NCBI GenBank assembly: GCA_037954235.1 | Contig: JBBMOA010000001.1 | Span: forward strand, 17,534,143 to 17,598,142 | Length of the DNA stretch: 64,000 nt | Source: Aulostomus chinensis | Taxonomy: Eukaryota > Chordata > Actinopteri > Syngnathiformes > Aulostomidae | Direction: 5' to 3' | Shown here: positions 23,393 through 32,946 of the stretch, piece by piece | Numbering within the stretch: the stretch's first letter is position 1 | How the letters are laid out: each line of letters opens with the position of its first letter | The notes under the pieces: model-generated | What the model was told of the DNA's origin: nothing | What the model saw: the letters and a program-made list of their open reading frames with translations, nothing else | The model's database searches: none | Translations under genes and position numbers: made by a program

Positions 23393-23473
23393 CCTAGCTT
23401 AGGCCCAACTTTTCTTGGCGCTCTCCCAGATGCTTGGGAGCTTCTGGGGGAGCGCTAGTGGGCCTAAGCTAGG
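23393..23473. repeat. 81-nt imperfect palindrome / stem-loop
   Basis: The arms CCTAGCTTAGGCCCAA and GTGGGCCTAAGCTAGG bracket an inner pair GCGCTCTCCC/GGGGGAGCGC and the central CCCAGATGCTTGGGAG. The whole segment can fold into one long stem. It is conserved inverted at about 50672-50752. It could be a MITE-like terminus or a structured RNA. Confidence 0.7.
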
Positions 23474-23756
23474 CGCTAAGCTAAGGTGGTCTGCACCAGC
23501 CAGTGAGGGCTGGCTAGCTCTCGCAGCTTTTGGTGTAGAGCCGCTGCAGGTCCAATTCAACCTCGCTAAGCCTCACCTCCAACACAACAAAAAACTACAT
23601 TTAACACACTTATCAGTATCACTAAAGGAGGCAGAGGAGGAACAAAACATGTGGCACTCTGAGCAGGAGAGAGGAGAACAAGAGGGAGAAGCCATCGTTA
23701 GCTTAGCGTGTTTACAAGGCAGAAAGACTGTTGCTACCAGAATGATGGTCTTTTAA
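23415..23756 (+). other. 113-codon open frame, coding status unknown
   Basis: The frame starts inside the stem-loop and ends 14 bp upstream of an AATAAA signal (CCAAATAAAGC near 23765). The duplicated locus at 50388-50711 (minus) keeps 107 codons with few changes. No domain is recognised. The charged middle (KEAEEEQNMWHSEQERG) is low complexity. Because the copies are recent, conservation does not prove coding. Confidence 0.2.
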
Positions 23757-24021
23757 ACTTCAGCCAAATAAAGCAATTAGGTATTAATTTTTGGTGGGTA
23801 ATTAGTCAATGAAATAAGGAATTAGCAGGGAGGATCACACTTTAGCGAGCACAATGAAGCAAGGCTCTACGTTCAGCAACACAGAAAAAGGAGTTGAGGT
23901 CACACGCTTCCTGCAACCAAGGTCAAAAATCCAGGACGGACGAAGGGGAGGACGACAAAGACAAAGACACAAGAAACAGAGATAATAACCTTAAACTCCA
24001 TAACAACCATAACACATATTG

Positions 24022-24022
<1 letters not shown>

Positions 24023-24093
<71 letters not shown>
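24023..24093. repeat. (CA)n microsatellite
   Basis: About 70 bp of CA dinucleotides; its counterpart in the inverted arm is the GT run at 49769-49858. Confidence 0.95.
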
Positions 24094-24094
<1 letters not shown>

Positions 24095-24207
24095 TTTGTG
24101 AAACAACTCAGGTGTTTTACTCAGAGGGATTCATTCATGATAAATGAGCATGGAGGAGACCCAGTAATCATCAACACAAGCGTCACATGTGCAGGTCACC
24201 ACCCACT

Positions 24208-24213
24208 TTTATT
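24208..24213 (-). promoter_or_regulatory. Candidate polyadenylation signal of CC1
   Basis: AATAAA on the minus strand lies about 570 bp after the CC1 stop codon. The equivalent AATAAA lies about 564 bp after the CC2 stop (49638-49643), so both genes keep the same spacing. Confidence 0.4.
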
Positions 24214-24399
24214 GATTGGTTCTTGTAAGAATCACTCCTAACGCCATCAGGGTGTCATTTTTTGTCCTGCCCTGTCTCAACTGTTGGAGCACAACTACAG
24301 CCTGAACTCTGCCACTACCTTATCCCTCCCTAACAACCTCATACAGACCCACTATCTGGACTAGCCTGACCCCCCTGACCCTCATCAGTCACTCCTAGT

Positions 24400-24660
24400 G
24401 CCTCACACTGGAGGGAATAGGAGCGTCTGTGAGCTCTGACTGTTGGGATGCACATCCATGTGATGAAGAGCTGTTTTAAACAGGGAATCATTTGACCTCT
24501 TGATCTGTGTGGGCAGGTACAGAGGGACAATTCCATCATGAACAATAATATTACTAAACAAATGGGTCTTTAGCTTCTTTCTAAAGGTGTCCACAGCGTC
24601 CTCATGTCCAGTGGGAGAGCGTTCCAGATTCTAGGAGCTGCAACCGGGAAGGTTCACTCT
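24400..24660 (-). mobile_element. Non-LTR retrotransposon 3' coding remnant
   Basis: The minus strand reads RIWNALPLDMRTL followed by a frame shift and then FRKKLKTHLFSNIIVHDGI. This is the W-N-x-LP ... FKxxLKTHLF pattern found at the extreme C-terminus of many fish LINE reverse transcriptases. A sister copy is at 49180-49430. It lies inside the predicted 3' untranslated region of CC1. Confidence 0.6.
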
Positions 24661-24778
24661 CCTTCAGTGAGGCTGAATCCCTGTGGTCAGGGAGGATAAG
24701 GGACCCCACAGGTATCACTAAAGTGCTTTAGACTGCAAAGCACTCAGCTAATCAAGCTGGGATCAACTGCTGTGGTGA

Positions 24779-26218
24779 TCAAGGTCTCATCATATATAAC
24801 AAACAAAGAAAACAAAGTTGAGGAAAAGCACACAAAGAAGAAACTATGAACATAAACAGAGCATCTTCTACACCAGATGTCACACGGCTCAGTAGACCTC
24901 TGGTTTGACCCGTAGCAGGTCCAGTCTCCAGGGTGCCCCCATCATTCTGCTCTTCAGTCACAGGACATGCAGCAGAATCTCGTCGCTCCTCTGCAGAAGA
25001 ACATATGAGAGCGTCTGCTTGCTCTTCTCTGGCTAGACGTAGGGGAGAGTCTGCTTGCTCTTCTCTGGCTGGACGTAGGGGAGAGTCTGCTTGCTCTTCA
25101 GAAGTTTGCTGGACCTTCACTTGAAGGTCATGATTTTCCTCTTTCAAACAACTTTTTAAATCATGAAAATTTCCCAGGATTTCCCTCTGAGCACTGCTCC
25201 TTTTCTTCTTTTTTTTTCTCATTGCACATAGAAGACTCTGAACTTCACCGTTCAGACTGCCAGTCTTTGTGGGGTCCTGGTCCTTCCTTGATTCAAGGTG
25301 GGCCAACTCAGCAGTGAAGGTCTCTGTCTCCTTAGATGCAGTAGAAACTCGTCTCCTCAAACATCCATTTTCTGCCTCTCTCTCCTCACTCTGGGATCTC
25401 AGCTGTTCAAGAGTCGTCTTCTTCTCAGTGAGTTCTTGTCTCATTTTGTTCATCTCTGCCTGGATGGAGCTGAGCTCACACTTGAGGTCACACGTCTCCT
25501 TGTAAACCATCTTCACCTCAAGCTGAAGATTGTGGACTTGTGTGTTCAGGTCTCTGATCTGAGTCTGGTTCTCCTCCCTCACAGATTCAAGGTTGCCCAC
25601 CATGGCAGACATGTTCTCTACCAGCTGATATGCAATAATCTTCTCTTGTCCAAGACTAGAAACCTGTCCCCACAAATTCTGGTTTTCTGTCCATCTCTTG
25701 TCACACAGAGACTGAAGCTGATCAAGTGCACTTTTCCTCTCAGTCAGGTCTTCCTCAAGACATTTCATCTCCACCTGTTCACTCTCCCTCAGAGACTGAA
25801 CCTGGGTCAGTTCTTTTCTGAGCTCATTGTTCTCTCCATCAACCCTCCTCCCCTCACACTGAAGACTGTGGACTGTTGCGTTCAGATCTTCTATCTGAGT
25901 CTGGTTCTTGTCCTGGACCGTTTGGAGGTTGGCCACCACAGCAGTGAGGTTCTGGAGCTCCTGGATTGCTCTTTTATTCTCACGTTCAAGGGTAGAAACT
26001 TGTTCCCTCAAATTCTGGTTTTCTGCCTGTGTGTTGTCACACAGAGACTGAAGCTGCTCAAGGGCAGCTTTCTTCTCAGTCAGGTCCTCCTGCTCTGTCA
26101 GCCTTAGAGATGGAGGAGCAGGATCACATTGACCAGGATCATTCAGTGGATAAATACAGCTCCTACTGAGATCCACCAGATCTCTGAATGCTCCAACGAT
26201 ACAATCCAATGGAGTCAT
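24779..26218 (-). CDS. CC1: predicted tail-anchored coiled-coil protein
   Basis: An uninterrupted 479-codon, single-exon reading frame; function unknown and family not recognised. Residues 1-44 form a short non-coiled head. Residues 45-345 are heptad-rich coiled coil made of three related repeats of about 105-112 residues beginning near 45, 157 and 262, each opening (E/Q)(D/E)LTE(K/R)KxxL(E/D)QL. A Lys-rich patch (RKKKKK) follows near 345, then two copies of the 12-residue unit EEQADSPLR(P/L)AR. The last about 25 residues before the C-terminus are hydrophobic (ALFMFIVSSLCAF...), which fits a tail anchor in an internal membrane. The start ATG has G at -3 and is the first in frame after the repeat-bearing upstream region. 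Sisters are CC2 (47131) and CC3 (59341-61524). An expressed gene is plausible but unproven. Confidence 0.75.
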   Translation of the reverse strand: MTPLDCIVGAFRDLVDLSRSCIYPLNDPGQCDPAPPSLRLTEQEDLTEKKAALEQLQSLCDNTQAENQNLREQVSTLERENKRAIQELQNLTAVVANLQTVQDKNQTQIEDLNATVHSLQCEGRRVDGENNELRKELTQVQSLRESEQVEMKCLEEDLTERKSALDQLQSLCDKRWTENQNLWGQVSSLGQEKIIAYQLVENMSAMVGNLESVREENQTQIRDLNTQVHNLQLEVKMVYKETCDLKCELSSIQAEMNKMRQELTEKKTTLEQLRSQSEEREAENGCLRRRVSTASKETETFTAELAHLESRKDQDPTKTGSLNGEVQSLLCAMRKKKKKRSSAQREILGNFHDLKSCLKEENHDLQVKVQQTSEEQADSPLRPAREEQADSPLRLAREEQADALICSSAEERRDSAACPVTEEQNDGGTLETGPATGQTRGLLSRVTSGVEDALFMFIVSSLCAFPQLCFLCLLYMMRP

Positions 26219-26440
26219 AGCCTTCTGTCCTGGGTTGATCTGAAGATCTTGAGCCAGACTAAATCACCTGGAACTGTGAAGTCTTTAAAGACCAAAACTG
26301 CCCCATAAATGTGGAGTCTGGGTTCTTTTCTATAATGTGATGGCAATGACAGAGTGACATCACTGACATGACTGGATGACTTCAGTCATGTGACTGATGT
26401 CTTGAGTCACATGACTGGATGACAGTGTAGATTCCAATGT
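26219..26440 (-). promoter_or_regulatory. CC1 upstream region with 22-bp E-box-like repeats
   Basis: About 130-190 bp upstream of the CC1 ATG are roughly three units of a 22-bp repeat with CAGTCATGTGACTG-type near-palindromes, next to TGACATCACTGACATGACTG. The same module lies upstream of CC2 and CC3. No TATA box was identified. Confidence 0.45.
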
Positions 26441-27095
26441 AGAGGTTGGGGAAATAGTCTCTGAGAATCCAGCTTGAAGCCACGCCCTCCTTGTTTTTGA
26501 AAAACCCAAACAGAGACCATCAGTCTCCCTCAAATCCTGTACTTGGTTCAATGTTGCTGTTCCATTTTGCAGCAGCAGGTGTCGCTGTGATACCAGGTTC
26601 AGTTCAAGATTCCCAACTCCAACTCATGTTGTTGACCTCAGTGGCAGGTAAAATGGCGCTTCAGTAGATCATGTGATCAACTCATGTGTGTCCTCACTGC
26701 TCCACAGGTCTGTCAAATGTTCTGTAAAATAGTTGGACCCAGCAGAGCTGCTAGATTAGGAGTTGATGGAGTCGTTGCAGATACCAGGGTCCAAAGTCCA
26801 GCTTGAACCTGGTTTGTGCAGTTCTTTGTCAAGCTAGCAGCCGTTCTTTTCACTGCCAAGCTAAAGTGACTTCTGTCAACAAAGGTCAACAAACAAAAGG
26901 ATATTTCTACTGGCAGTTCAAGATTTTGATCAAACTCCTTTTTCAGAGCTGGAACCTTCCTCTTGTGTCAGCTTTCTGTTCCCATCTCTATGTTAACGGT
27001 CAGTTTTGACCCACGTCTTCAATCAGCTGTCAAATAAACTAAAACAATTTTCTATCCTCCAAGTTGTTTCTATCTCTTGGTGACCTTGTTAGGCT
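26440..27095. other. Duplicated sequence 5' of CC1
   Basis: Present in all three copies (inverted 46250-46910; direct 61790-62455). It contains a 68-codon frame (plus 26803-27009) kept in each copy, but with no recognisable motif. It carries the phrase GGTCAGTTTTGACCCACGTC, which may belong to the piggyBac-type element downstream. Confidence 0.35.
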
Positions 27096-27570
27096 TCCTT
27101 ATCCATGGAAATATTGATTGATTGATTGATTGTTTGTGTTTAGATGCATGTGTGACACTTCTGAGTGTTCTTTCCAGAGATGTTTCCTGCAGTTGAAGCA
27201 CAATCCATTTGTCCTGCTGTCCTGACTGCTTGGGCAGTCCTGACCCTCTTTCTTCTGGAACCAGATCCTGAGTGGGGTTGTGGCTGTGGCTGTTCTGGTT
27301 GGTGTTGAGGCAGGGCTGCTGAGGAGGATGCTGTTGCACTCTTGGTGGATGTGGGTCCACAACACAAATGCAGTCTATGCAGACACATCAAGGATGGTCT
27401 TTGTTGTGTTGTTGTGTAGGTCGATGGGAGAACGAGGCTGATGAGAGTCCCTGAAGCTCCCATGACTGGGAGAGGAGCTGCTGGCAGTGTTGCTGACAGT
27501 GCACTTCTGACTTCAGGTTTGGCTCTGATTGTTGCTTTGTCATCTTATTTTGATAACTGGGTCTAAACCA
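27095..27570 (-). pseudogene. piggyBac-type transposase C-terminal remnant
   Basis: The minus strand encodes an AFVLWTHIHQECNS-like segment, then a spacer and the Cys-rich end CPSSQDSRTNGLCFNCRKHL and KEHSEV. This resembles the C-terminal zinc-binding domain of piggyBac transposases. Stops and frame shifts interrupt it upstream. The copy at 62475-62940 keeps a fuller Cys pattern (RCQVC ... LCFNC ... LCREH). A (GATT)n run lies at 27115-27131. Confidence 0.6.
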
Positions 27571-28640
27571 ATCCTTATGATTTTATAATTCAGTGAAAAA
27601 CATTTTTTCTTTTATTTTGTTGAACTAGAGGTTCCTAACAAAGTCAAAAATCCTTGATACAATAAACAAATTGATGTGGTTCTTTGATGCATTTAAATCC
27701 TAAAACAGGTCCCACAGGAGGAAGGTTAAATCATGTGACCATCATCATAACAGCTGTTGACCTTGTTGTAACTAGTTGATGGTGCTAAATATCACCAGCT
27801 TGCTAACGTTAACTAGCTAACATTGCTAGCTAGCGAATATTATTTTCTAACTTCAGGCCTAAATTTTGGATTGACTGTTAAAATTGTTCCCCTCACCTTT
27901 GTAACACCAGGTTTTGTCTTGATGATGTCATTGTAACTGCCTTTCTGATTCTAAAATATAAATGCATCCAAAATAAAAATGTCAAACTGCCCCTCCATGG
28001 AAACATCATATTTAATATCCTGCAATATTCTTTTCCAGTGTACTGCACTATATTTTTGTTTTATCAGAGAGACTTTAATGTCTGTCTTTGATCTCTAAAC
28101 TCTGACTCTGATGTCATTGGTGGTGACTGAATTCTACCCCCTGACAGACTGGGAAGGCTCATATTGGTGATGTCATCATAAATATATGAAGGTCTTGTTT
28201 CAAAGTAACTTGTTATTTTGTTCTTGGTTGTCATGGTGACTCGTGGTAGCGGATTGATGATGGCATTTTGTGGTGGTTGTGCACGTGTGACACTCAAGGT
28301 GAACGTACTCACAGCTGATTGGACCAACTGAGATCAGCTGTTCTGAACCTGATACTCAGAGTTTCCATCTCAGTGTCAACTCAGGAGTGACTGAGGAGAA
28401 GAGTTTCAGAACAGCCACAGTTGGGGGACTTCCATCCAGCAGCCATTTTCTATCCCTGTAAGGAGTTAAGGGATCTGGAGCTGCTGGGTTCAGGTGGATC
28501 CAGAACACAAGATGGAGGTCAGTCAGGACCCCAGAAGGAGACCAGCATCTGGAAGGTGGAGATGCTTTAATCTGACACCGTTGTGTCAACAGTTCTGAAA
28601 TCAGAACAAAAATAAACAGTTGTATTTCCACCTGCTACTC
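27571..28640. other. Duplicated intergenic sequence with promoter-like module
   Basis: Direct copy at 62941-63999. It includes, near 28160-28195, ATTGG followed by GATGTCATCATAAATATATG: an inverted CCAAT box, a CRE-like TGATGTCATCA and a TATA-like run. The same module is at 37925-37955 and, with a deletion, at 63535-63560. No coding sequence is recognised. Confidence 0.4.
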
Positions 28641-28689
28641 CTGCATGTATTCAAGTGAACAGGAACACAGATTCATGTTCAACTTCTCC

Positions 28690-28871
28690 TGTGTGTTCAT
28701 CCACAGTCACTAAACAACAACCAGACTGAAGAACTCCTTCATCCCCCGAGCCATTAAACTGTTAAACTCCTCACTGGAGGGGGGGAGGGCCAACAGAAGG
28801 ACTGTAGGAGAGGGCTGAGCACCATTAACTTGCCCCGATAACAACCGGACACTCGTGCAATATAAGAGACT
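28690..28871 (+). mobile_element. LINE 3' end, part 1 (interrupted by a SINE)
   Basis: The plus strand reads RLKNSFIPRAIKLLNSS, resembling the C-terminal end of a fish LINE reverse transcriptase. After the SINE the same element continues at 29268. Confidence 0.6.
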
Positions 28872-28882
28872 GTACATTATTA

Positions 28883-29256
28883 TCCATCCATCATCATCTT
28901 TCCGCTTATTCCTACACATTAAGGGTCGTGGGGGGGCTGGAGCCTATCCCAGCGTCAACGGGCGAGAGGCGGGGTTCACCCTGGACAGGTCGCCAGTCCA
29001 TCGCAGGGCCAACATACAGAGACGAACAACCATTCACACTCACATTCATACCTACGGTCAATTTAGATAATCCAATTAGCCTAGTCCCCGAATGTCCATG
29101 TCTTTGGACAGTGGGAGGAAGCAGGAGTACCCGGAAAGAACCCACACAGACACAGGGAGAACATGCAAACTCCACACAGAAAGATCCCGTGCCCGAGCCG
29201 GGACTCGAACCCGGAACCTTCTTGCTGTGAGGCCACAGTGCTATCCACTGCGCCCC
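28883..29256 (-). mobile_element. tRNA-derived SINE nested in a LINE, with TSD
   Basis: Full minus-strand SINE of the same family as 21997-22371, with B-box region GGGACTCGAACCCGGAACC (minus reading) near its right end. It is flanked by an 11-bp duplication GTACATTATTA at 28872-28882 and 29257-29267. Confidence 0.93.
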
Positions 29257-29267
29257 GTACATTATTA

Positions 29268-29669
29268 TTCTTATTATTATTCTTATTATTATTATTATTA
29301 TTTTATTTATTATTAGTATTATTATATAATTCTTGTTACTACTGCTATTATTATTATTATTATAACTATTATATATTTTATCATATTACATCATCATCAT
29401 CATTATTATTGTTATAATTATTATTATTGTTATAATAACAATTAAGAACAATTAATATTATGATTATTCCTGTCACTATGCACATATACATAACCATCCA
29501 GGTACACAGAGGCACACGCACATGTATATATGCACACATATATATATATATAGTCTTTGTTTTCTCTTCTTTGCTATTTTTATTCTAATCTATGGTAACA
29601 GTGCTGTGAATGTATGTTGAGGAGAGTGCAATTTCCCTCGCAGAACGTCCAAAAGGGATTAATAAAGTA

Positions 29670-29704
<35 letters not shown>

Positions 29705-29705
29705 C
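29268..29705 (+). mobile_element. LINE 3' end, part 2, with simple-repeat tail
   Basis: An (ATT)n low-complexity stretch (29268-29450) and a 3' untranslated region with GAGTGCAATTTCCCTCGCAG and GGGATTAATAAAGTAG, ending in (TCTG)n at about 29670-29703. Such short tandem tails mark LINE 3' ends. Confidence 0.6.
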
Positions 29706-29926
29706 AAACCAGACAAAAGGGGGTTTGCTAGCATGGCTGCTGAGATAGGAAGGCTCTGTTTAAATTGAGTCCTTTTCCATTTCTTTCCCGGCTTCTTCAA
29801 GCGGTGCTGTCGTCACTTCCTGTGACCACGGGAGGGAAGGGGTCACCCTTCAGAATAAGTTTGAAATCATTGTTACTTCCTGTTCAACACTTCTTTAGCA
29901 GACCAACTCAGTGAACAATTCAGTGA

Positions 29927-30008
29927 GGTAGTGTGGCTGAGCGGTCTAAGGTGCTGGATTAAGGCTCCAGTCTCTGAGGAGGCGTGGGTTTAAATCCCAC
30001 CACTGCCA
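29927..30008 (+). tRNA. tRNA-Leu (AAG), B box changed
   Basis: 82 nt with acceptor GGTAGTG/CACTGCC fully paired, anticodon stem-loop CTGGATTAAGGCTCCAG carrying AAG, and the long variable arm expected for leucine. The B box reads GGTTTAAATCC instead of GGTTCGAATCC, losing C56 and G57, which would weaken TFIIIC binding and the elbow. It is either a recent pseudogene or weakly expressed. Confidence 0.8.
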
Positions 30009-30271
30009 TCATGTCCCAGGTCACTGGAGAGGTGTGGCAGGTCTCTCCCAGCCTCTCTGTGCTGGAGGTGTTGGCTGCTTTTATCACTGTGGGAGGAAAA
30101 TGTCCTGAACTTGAGGTGTTCTCCTCATCTTGAACTCTCCAAAACAACAAAGTGCAGTAACGCTGAGCTGCCTTCAAGCCAACAACATGGGCACAGTGTA
30201 CCCAGAGCCACAGGCTCCTCCCAGTATATGCAGCACTGCCAGTGACCTCTGCTCCAGTGCAACAGTGACTC
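30009..30271 (+). other. Sequence upstream of the hAT remnant, likely part of it
   Basis: Broken frames in both directions. The plus strand (for example AACATGGGCACAGTGTACCC) may be the decayed upstream part of the hAT element at 30278. Confidence 0.3.
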
Positions 30272-30277
30272 TCCAAA

Positions 30278-30430
30278 CTGAAGCTGATCCAGGACCAGCT
30301 CAGGAGGAGCCATGGAGCAGACAGGCTCTCTGATTTAATGCTGCTGTCTATTGAGAGGAACATCCCAGTTGACTCCAACAAGGCTGCTGATGTCTTCAAA
30401 GCCAGGACCAGAAGAAGAACCCTCCTCTGA
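30278..30430 (+). pseudogene. hAT-transposase C-terminal (dimerisation) remnant
   Basis: An open 50-codon segment reads LKLIQDQLRRSHGADRLSDL and then MLLSIERNIPVD, followed by NKAADVFKA and a stop. The pattern L-x-x-DRLSxLxLLSIER is the conserved dimerisation motif near the C-terminus of hAT transposases and derived host proteins. No intact catalytic core is seen upstream. Confidence 0.65.
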
Positions 30431-30882
30431 GTCCACAGACCTGAGCACCGCTGCTCTGACTACCAGGTTACCTCCTGGTTATCAGTGTGAAGTCATGGTG
30501 AGGTGGTCAGTTGTTCCTTGGGTTTTATTCCAGAGGCCTGGGAGTTAAACACTGAATTAAATCATTTTAATTCTTTACTTGAAGTTTCCTGCTGTTTAGC
30601 TGGAAATGTAAGACAACTTCCTCCATGCTGGTGCCCCATCACACATAACAGGTGCACTTGTCCTCTTTTCACCTCTGACCCTCAAACATTCCACCGGTGA
30701 ACGTCCAGAAATTGAAGCATCAACAGTTCAGCAACAATGAATTCTTCAAATCACCTCTGAAATAAAAGATGAATCTTTACCTGCTGAGGCTTCAGAGCCA
30801 AATTGTGAACCTTCAACACTCAAATTCCTGTTCTTGTCTCAATCCTGCTCTCCTAAATCAAGACTTGTTCAATAGATGGTCA
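30431..30882. other. Unassigned spacer
   Basis: No gene or recognised repeat apart from short shared phrases with the iMet unit (gctctcctaaatcaagacttgttc). Confidence 0.3.
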
Positions 30883-30953
30883 AGCAGAGAGGAGCAGAGG
30901 AAGAGAGCTGGGACCAGAACCAGAGGCTGATGGATCAAAACCATCCTCTGCTC
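30883..30953 (+). pseudogene. tRNA-iMet pseudogene
   Basis: It resembles initiator tRNA-Met at both ends (AGCAGAG ... CTCTGCT), but the D-arm and anticodon arm are heavily changed (GGACCAGAA in place of GGCCCATAA) and the anticodon is lost. Confidence 0.75.
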
Positions 30954-31150
30954 AAAGAAAGGAGAAAAATAAACCTGTTAGTTTAGAAATGTGAATCTGA
31001 TAAAAAAGGGGTGGAAAACAAATTGATCTTACTGCAGAATCACCAACCATTGTGAGTTAACAACAGTCTCCTTTCTGACTGAAGCAAAAGTTTACTTCAA
31101 AATGTTTTTCTGATTCAACATAGCAGCTAAATGTCCATTTCTATACTGAT
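30954..31150 (-). repeat. iMet-linked flanking repeat, inverted copy
   Basis: Matches, inverted, 33720-33900 and 53100-53280 (ACTCACAATGGTTGGTGATT phrase and the GCTGCTATGTTGAATCAGAA phrase). Confidence 0.7.
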
Positions 31151-31154
31151 TATC

Positions 31155-31450
31155 TGCAGTGGTTCATGGGGGGTGGAGCCTATCACAGCTGACAATGGAT
31201 GAGAGGCGGAGTTCACCCTGGACAGGTCACCAGTCCATCACAGGACAAACACATAGAGACAGACAACCATTCACTCTCACAGTCACACCTACAGTCAATT
31301 TAGAGTATCAATCAGCCTCGTCCCCTCTTGATGTCTTTGGACTGTGGGAGGAAGCTGGAGTACCAGAGAGAACCCACACAGGAACAGGGAGAACATGCAA
31401 ACCCAGAACCTTCTTGCTGTGAGGCAACAGCACGAACCATCGCACCATTT
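31155..31450 (-). mobile_element. Decayed tRNA-derived SINE
   Basis: Same family as 21997-22371. On the minus strand it shows the CCTGTTCCTGTGTGGGTTCT and CCAAAGACATC phrases, and on the plus strand GGGTGGAGCCTATCACAGCT. The tRNA-like head is shortened near 31420-31450. Confidence 0.8.
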
Positions 31451-31527
31451 TGTCCCCTGAAAATGCCATCAGAATTTTTCAATTTTCTGTAAAATCAAGT
31501 ACACATGAACACACTACACTGATCTCA

Positions 31528-31600
31528 GGGGTAGTGGCACACTGGATAATGTGTCTGACTACAAATCAGAAGCTTCTAGGTTCAACTCCTGGCCAGCTTA
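31528..31600 (+). pseudogene. tRNA-Arg(ACG)-derived pseudogene
   Basis: The body matches vertebrate tRNA-Arg-ACG (AGTGGC, TGGATAA, TCTGACTAC, ATCAGAAG, CTAGGTTCAACTCCTGG). The anticodon reads ACA instead of ACG and the acceptor arm GGGGTAG no longer pairs with its 3' strand. Probably inactive. Confidence 0.7.
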
Positions 31601-31944
31601 ATTAAAACTTTACACTGAGAAGCTTTCATTTCCTGTCCTTCTTCCCAGGATGGTTCCACCTCAGTGGAAAGGTTCACTAAATACTCATCAACTTCTCTGG
31701 TCCAATCACATTTATGTTGGCACACAGAGAACAGATCCAGAGTCAGAGCTGAGACTTCAGTCTAACCACCTTAAGATGGAGGAGAAGAAGCCCTGATTTC
31801 TGGGTCTCACAGTCTTTTTACTCTCTTGGCTCCACCCACACAGGGCAGGAGAACATCCTCATAGTGAGTCAGTGTTTTTCCATGTTTAACCCAATCAGCT
31901 CTCAGTGGTTAAGAACAGGTGAGTTAGTGAGTGTGGTTCGTTCT
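31601..31944. other. Unassigned spacer
   Basis: No gene, RNA or clear repeat recognised. Confidence 0.3.
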
Positions 31945-32335
31945 AATCTGATGTCCAAGCTGCAGGGAACAGCAAAGCCAAACAGTACAGAAGCCTTTCA
32001 GCATTCATGCAGACTGGAAAGAGGCTGAAATGCTCCCTGCTTCTGGAAGGAGCAGAGATGGAGCCAGAAAAAACACAGAATTTACCCAGACTCTGATTTG
32101 AACTAGCAAGAGACTCAAGCTGGTCATGAAGTATGATTGGCTGCCTCTTTGTGATGTCATTCACACACACCTGTATAATCAGGATGTGAGCTGAGGGGTG
32201 GAGATCGATGAGTCCTGGAGACGTTCAATAATGTCCACAACTTTGGCACCAGGAAGACAGCAGGTGATGGCACCTGGGAGTTCAACAGACCTGATGATTG
32301 AACCACCAACCACAAGGATTTCAGCCTCCATTGTA
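31945..32335 (-). pseudogene. LINE ORF1-like SGNH/esterase fragment
   Basis: The minus strand reads MEAEILVVGGSIIRSVELPG then CCLPGAKVVDI, and after a stop/frame shift VCVNDITKRQ..LHDQLESL and SGSISAPSRSREHFS. These are the blocks of the SGNH-hydrolase-like domain carried by ORF1 of some vertebrate non-LTR retrotransposons (catalytic GxS block GGS and the later VNDI block). Stops and frame shifts make it a relic. Confidence 0.6.
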
Positions 32336-32614
32336 AACAGAGAGTTTAGATGAGAGAGAACCTGCTGTCAGCCTCACCAGTCAGGGCAGTGGCAGAGGCA
32401 GCAGAGTTGAATGAAGCAGGACCACCTGGCAGGTCTCAGCTGGGGGTGATGACATCACTGGCCTCAGTCCTCACCAGTGCTCTGCCTAGCAACAGGGACG
32501 ATGGAGAGAAACCAGTAGAAGCACTCTGAGAGTTGGAGACAGCAGGAGAGAGACCATGACAGAGTCACCCATGGGAAACTGTTGGATCCACTCAGGACCG
32601 GCTGGACAGACACA

Positions 32615-32946
32615 GATCAAAGACAGAATTGATGATGATGTCATCAGGAGGCTTTGATAGTGTCTTTATTTGTACCTAGAATTCTGTCTTTGATTTCAGG
32701 AGGACATAAAAGAAACCCAATTGAGGAACGTAGAGGAGAACATTCAGCTTCATTAGAAACACTTGAACTGTTGAACAGTAGAATTTGTTTGAAACAGTTT
32801 ACAACACTGAGTGACAGGATTGAAGAGGGGAGATTTTTCTACTTCACATTTAATTCTAACTTTAAACTGGAGATGAACATTTTTAGTAGTTCATATTCTA
32901 ACATACAGAGGAAGTCATGTCATTCCCTTTTTAAGAAAATGAAAAA
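32615..32946 (+). repeat. iMet-linked repeat unit, copy with hairpin
   Basis: Starts with the inverted repeat GATCAAAGACAGAATT (32615-32630) and AATTCTGTCTTTGAT (32680-32694) and matches 52753-53065 directly. The unit is then interrupted at about 32947 by unrelated sequence and a SINE before resuming at 33720. Confidence 0.7.

Larger units (their letters stand above)
17446..28640 (+). repeat. Segmental duplication, reference copy
   Basis: Positions 17446-21058 reappear directly at 55883-59425. Positions 19968-27117 reappear inverted at 46225-54410. About 25020-28640 reappears directly at 59430 to the window end. Anchors used: tRNA-His, tRNA-iMet relic, CA-repeat, SINE with the same target site, tRNA-Ala, the coiled-coil gene and a piggyBac remnant. 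Similarity by eye is very high over long stretches; no identity was calculated. Confidence 0.9.

Noticed and set aside
25298..26107. 269-codon plus-strand frame opposite CC1 (also minus 47242-48051 opposite CC2 and plus 60604-61263 opposite CC3)
   Set aside because: It is the antisense shadow of the coiled-coil frame. It is long because the coiled-coil codons lack antisense stops, and it has no domain of its own.
26803..27009. 68-codon frame conserved in three duplication copies
   Set aside because: Conservation is explained by recent duplication; no motif, no codon bias visible and no neighbouring splice sites.
29959..30399. 146-codon minus-strand frame overlapping tRNA-Leu and the hAT remnant
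   Set aside because: It runs antisense through a tRNA gene and antisense to the recognisable hAT motif.
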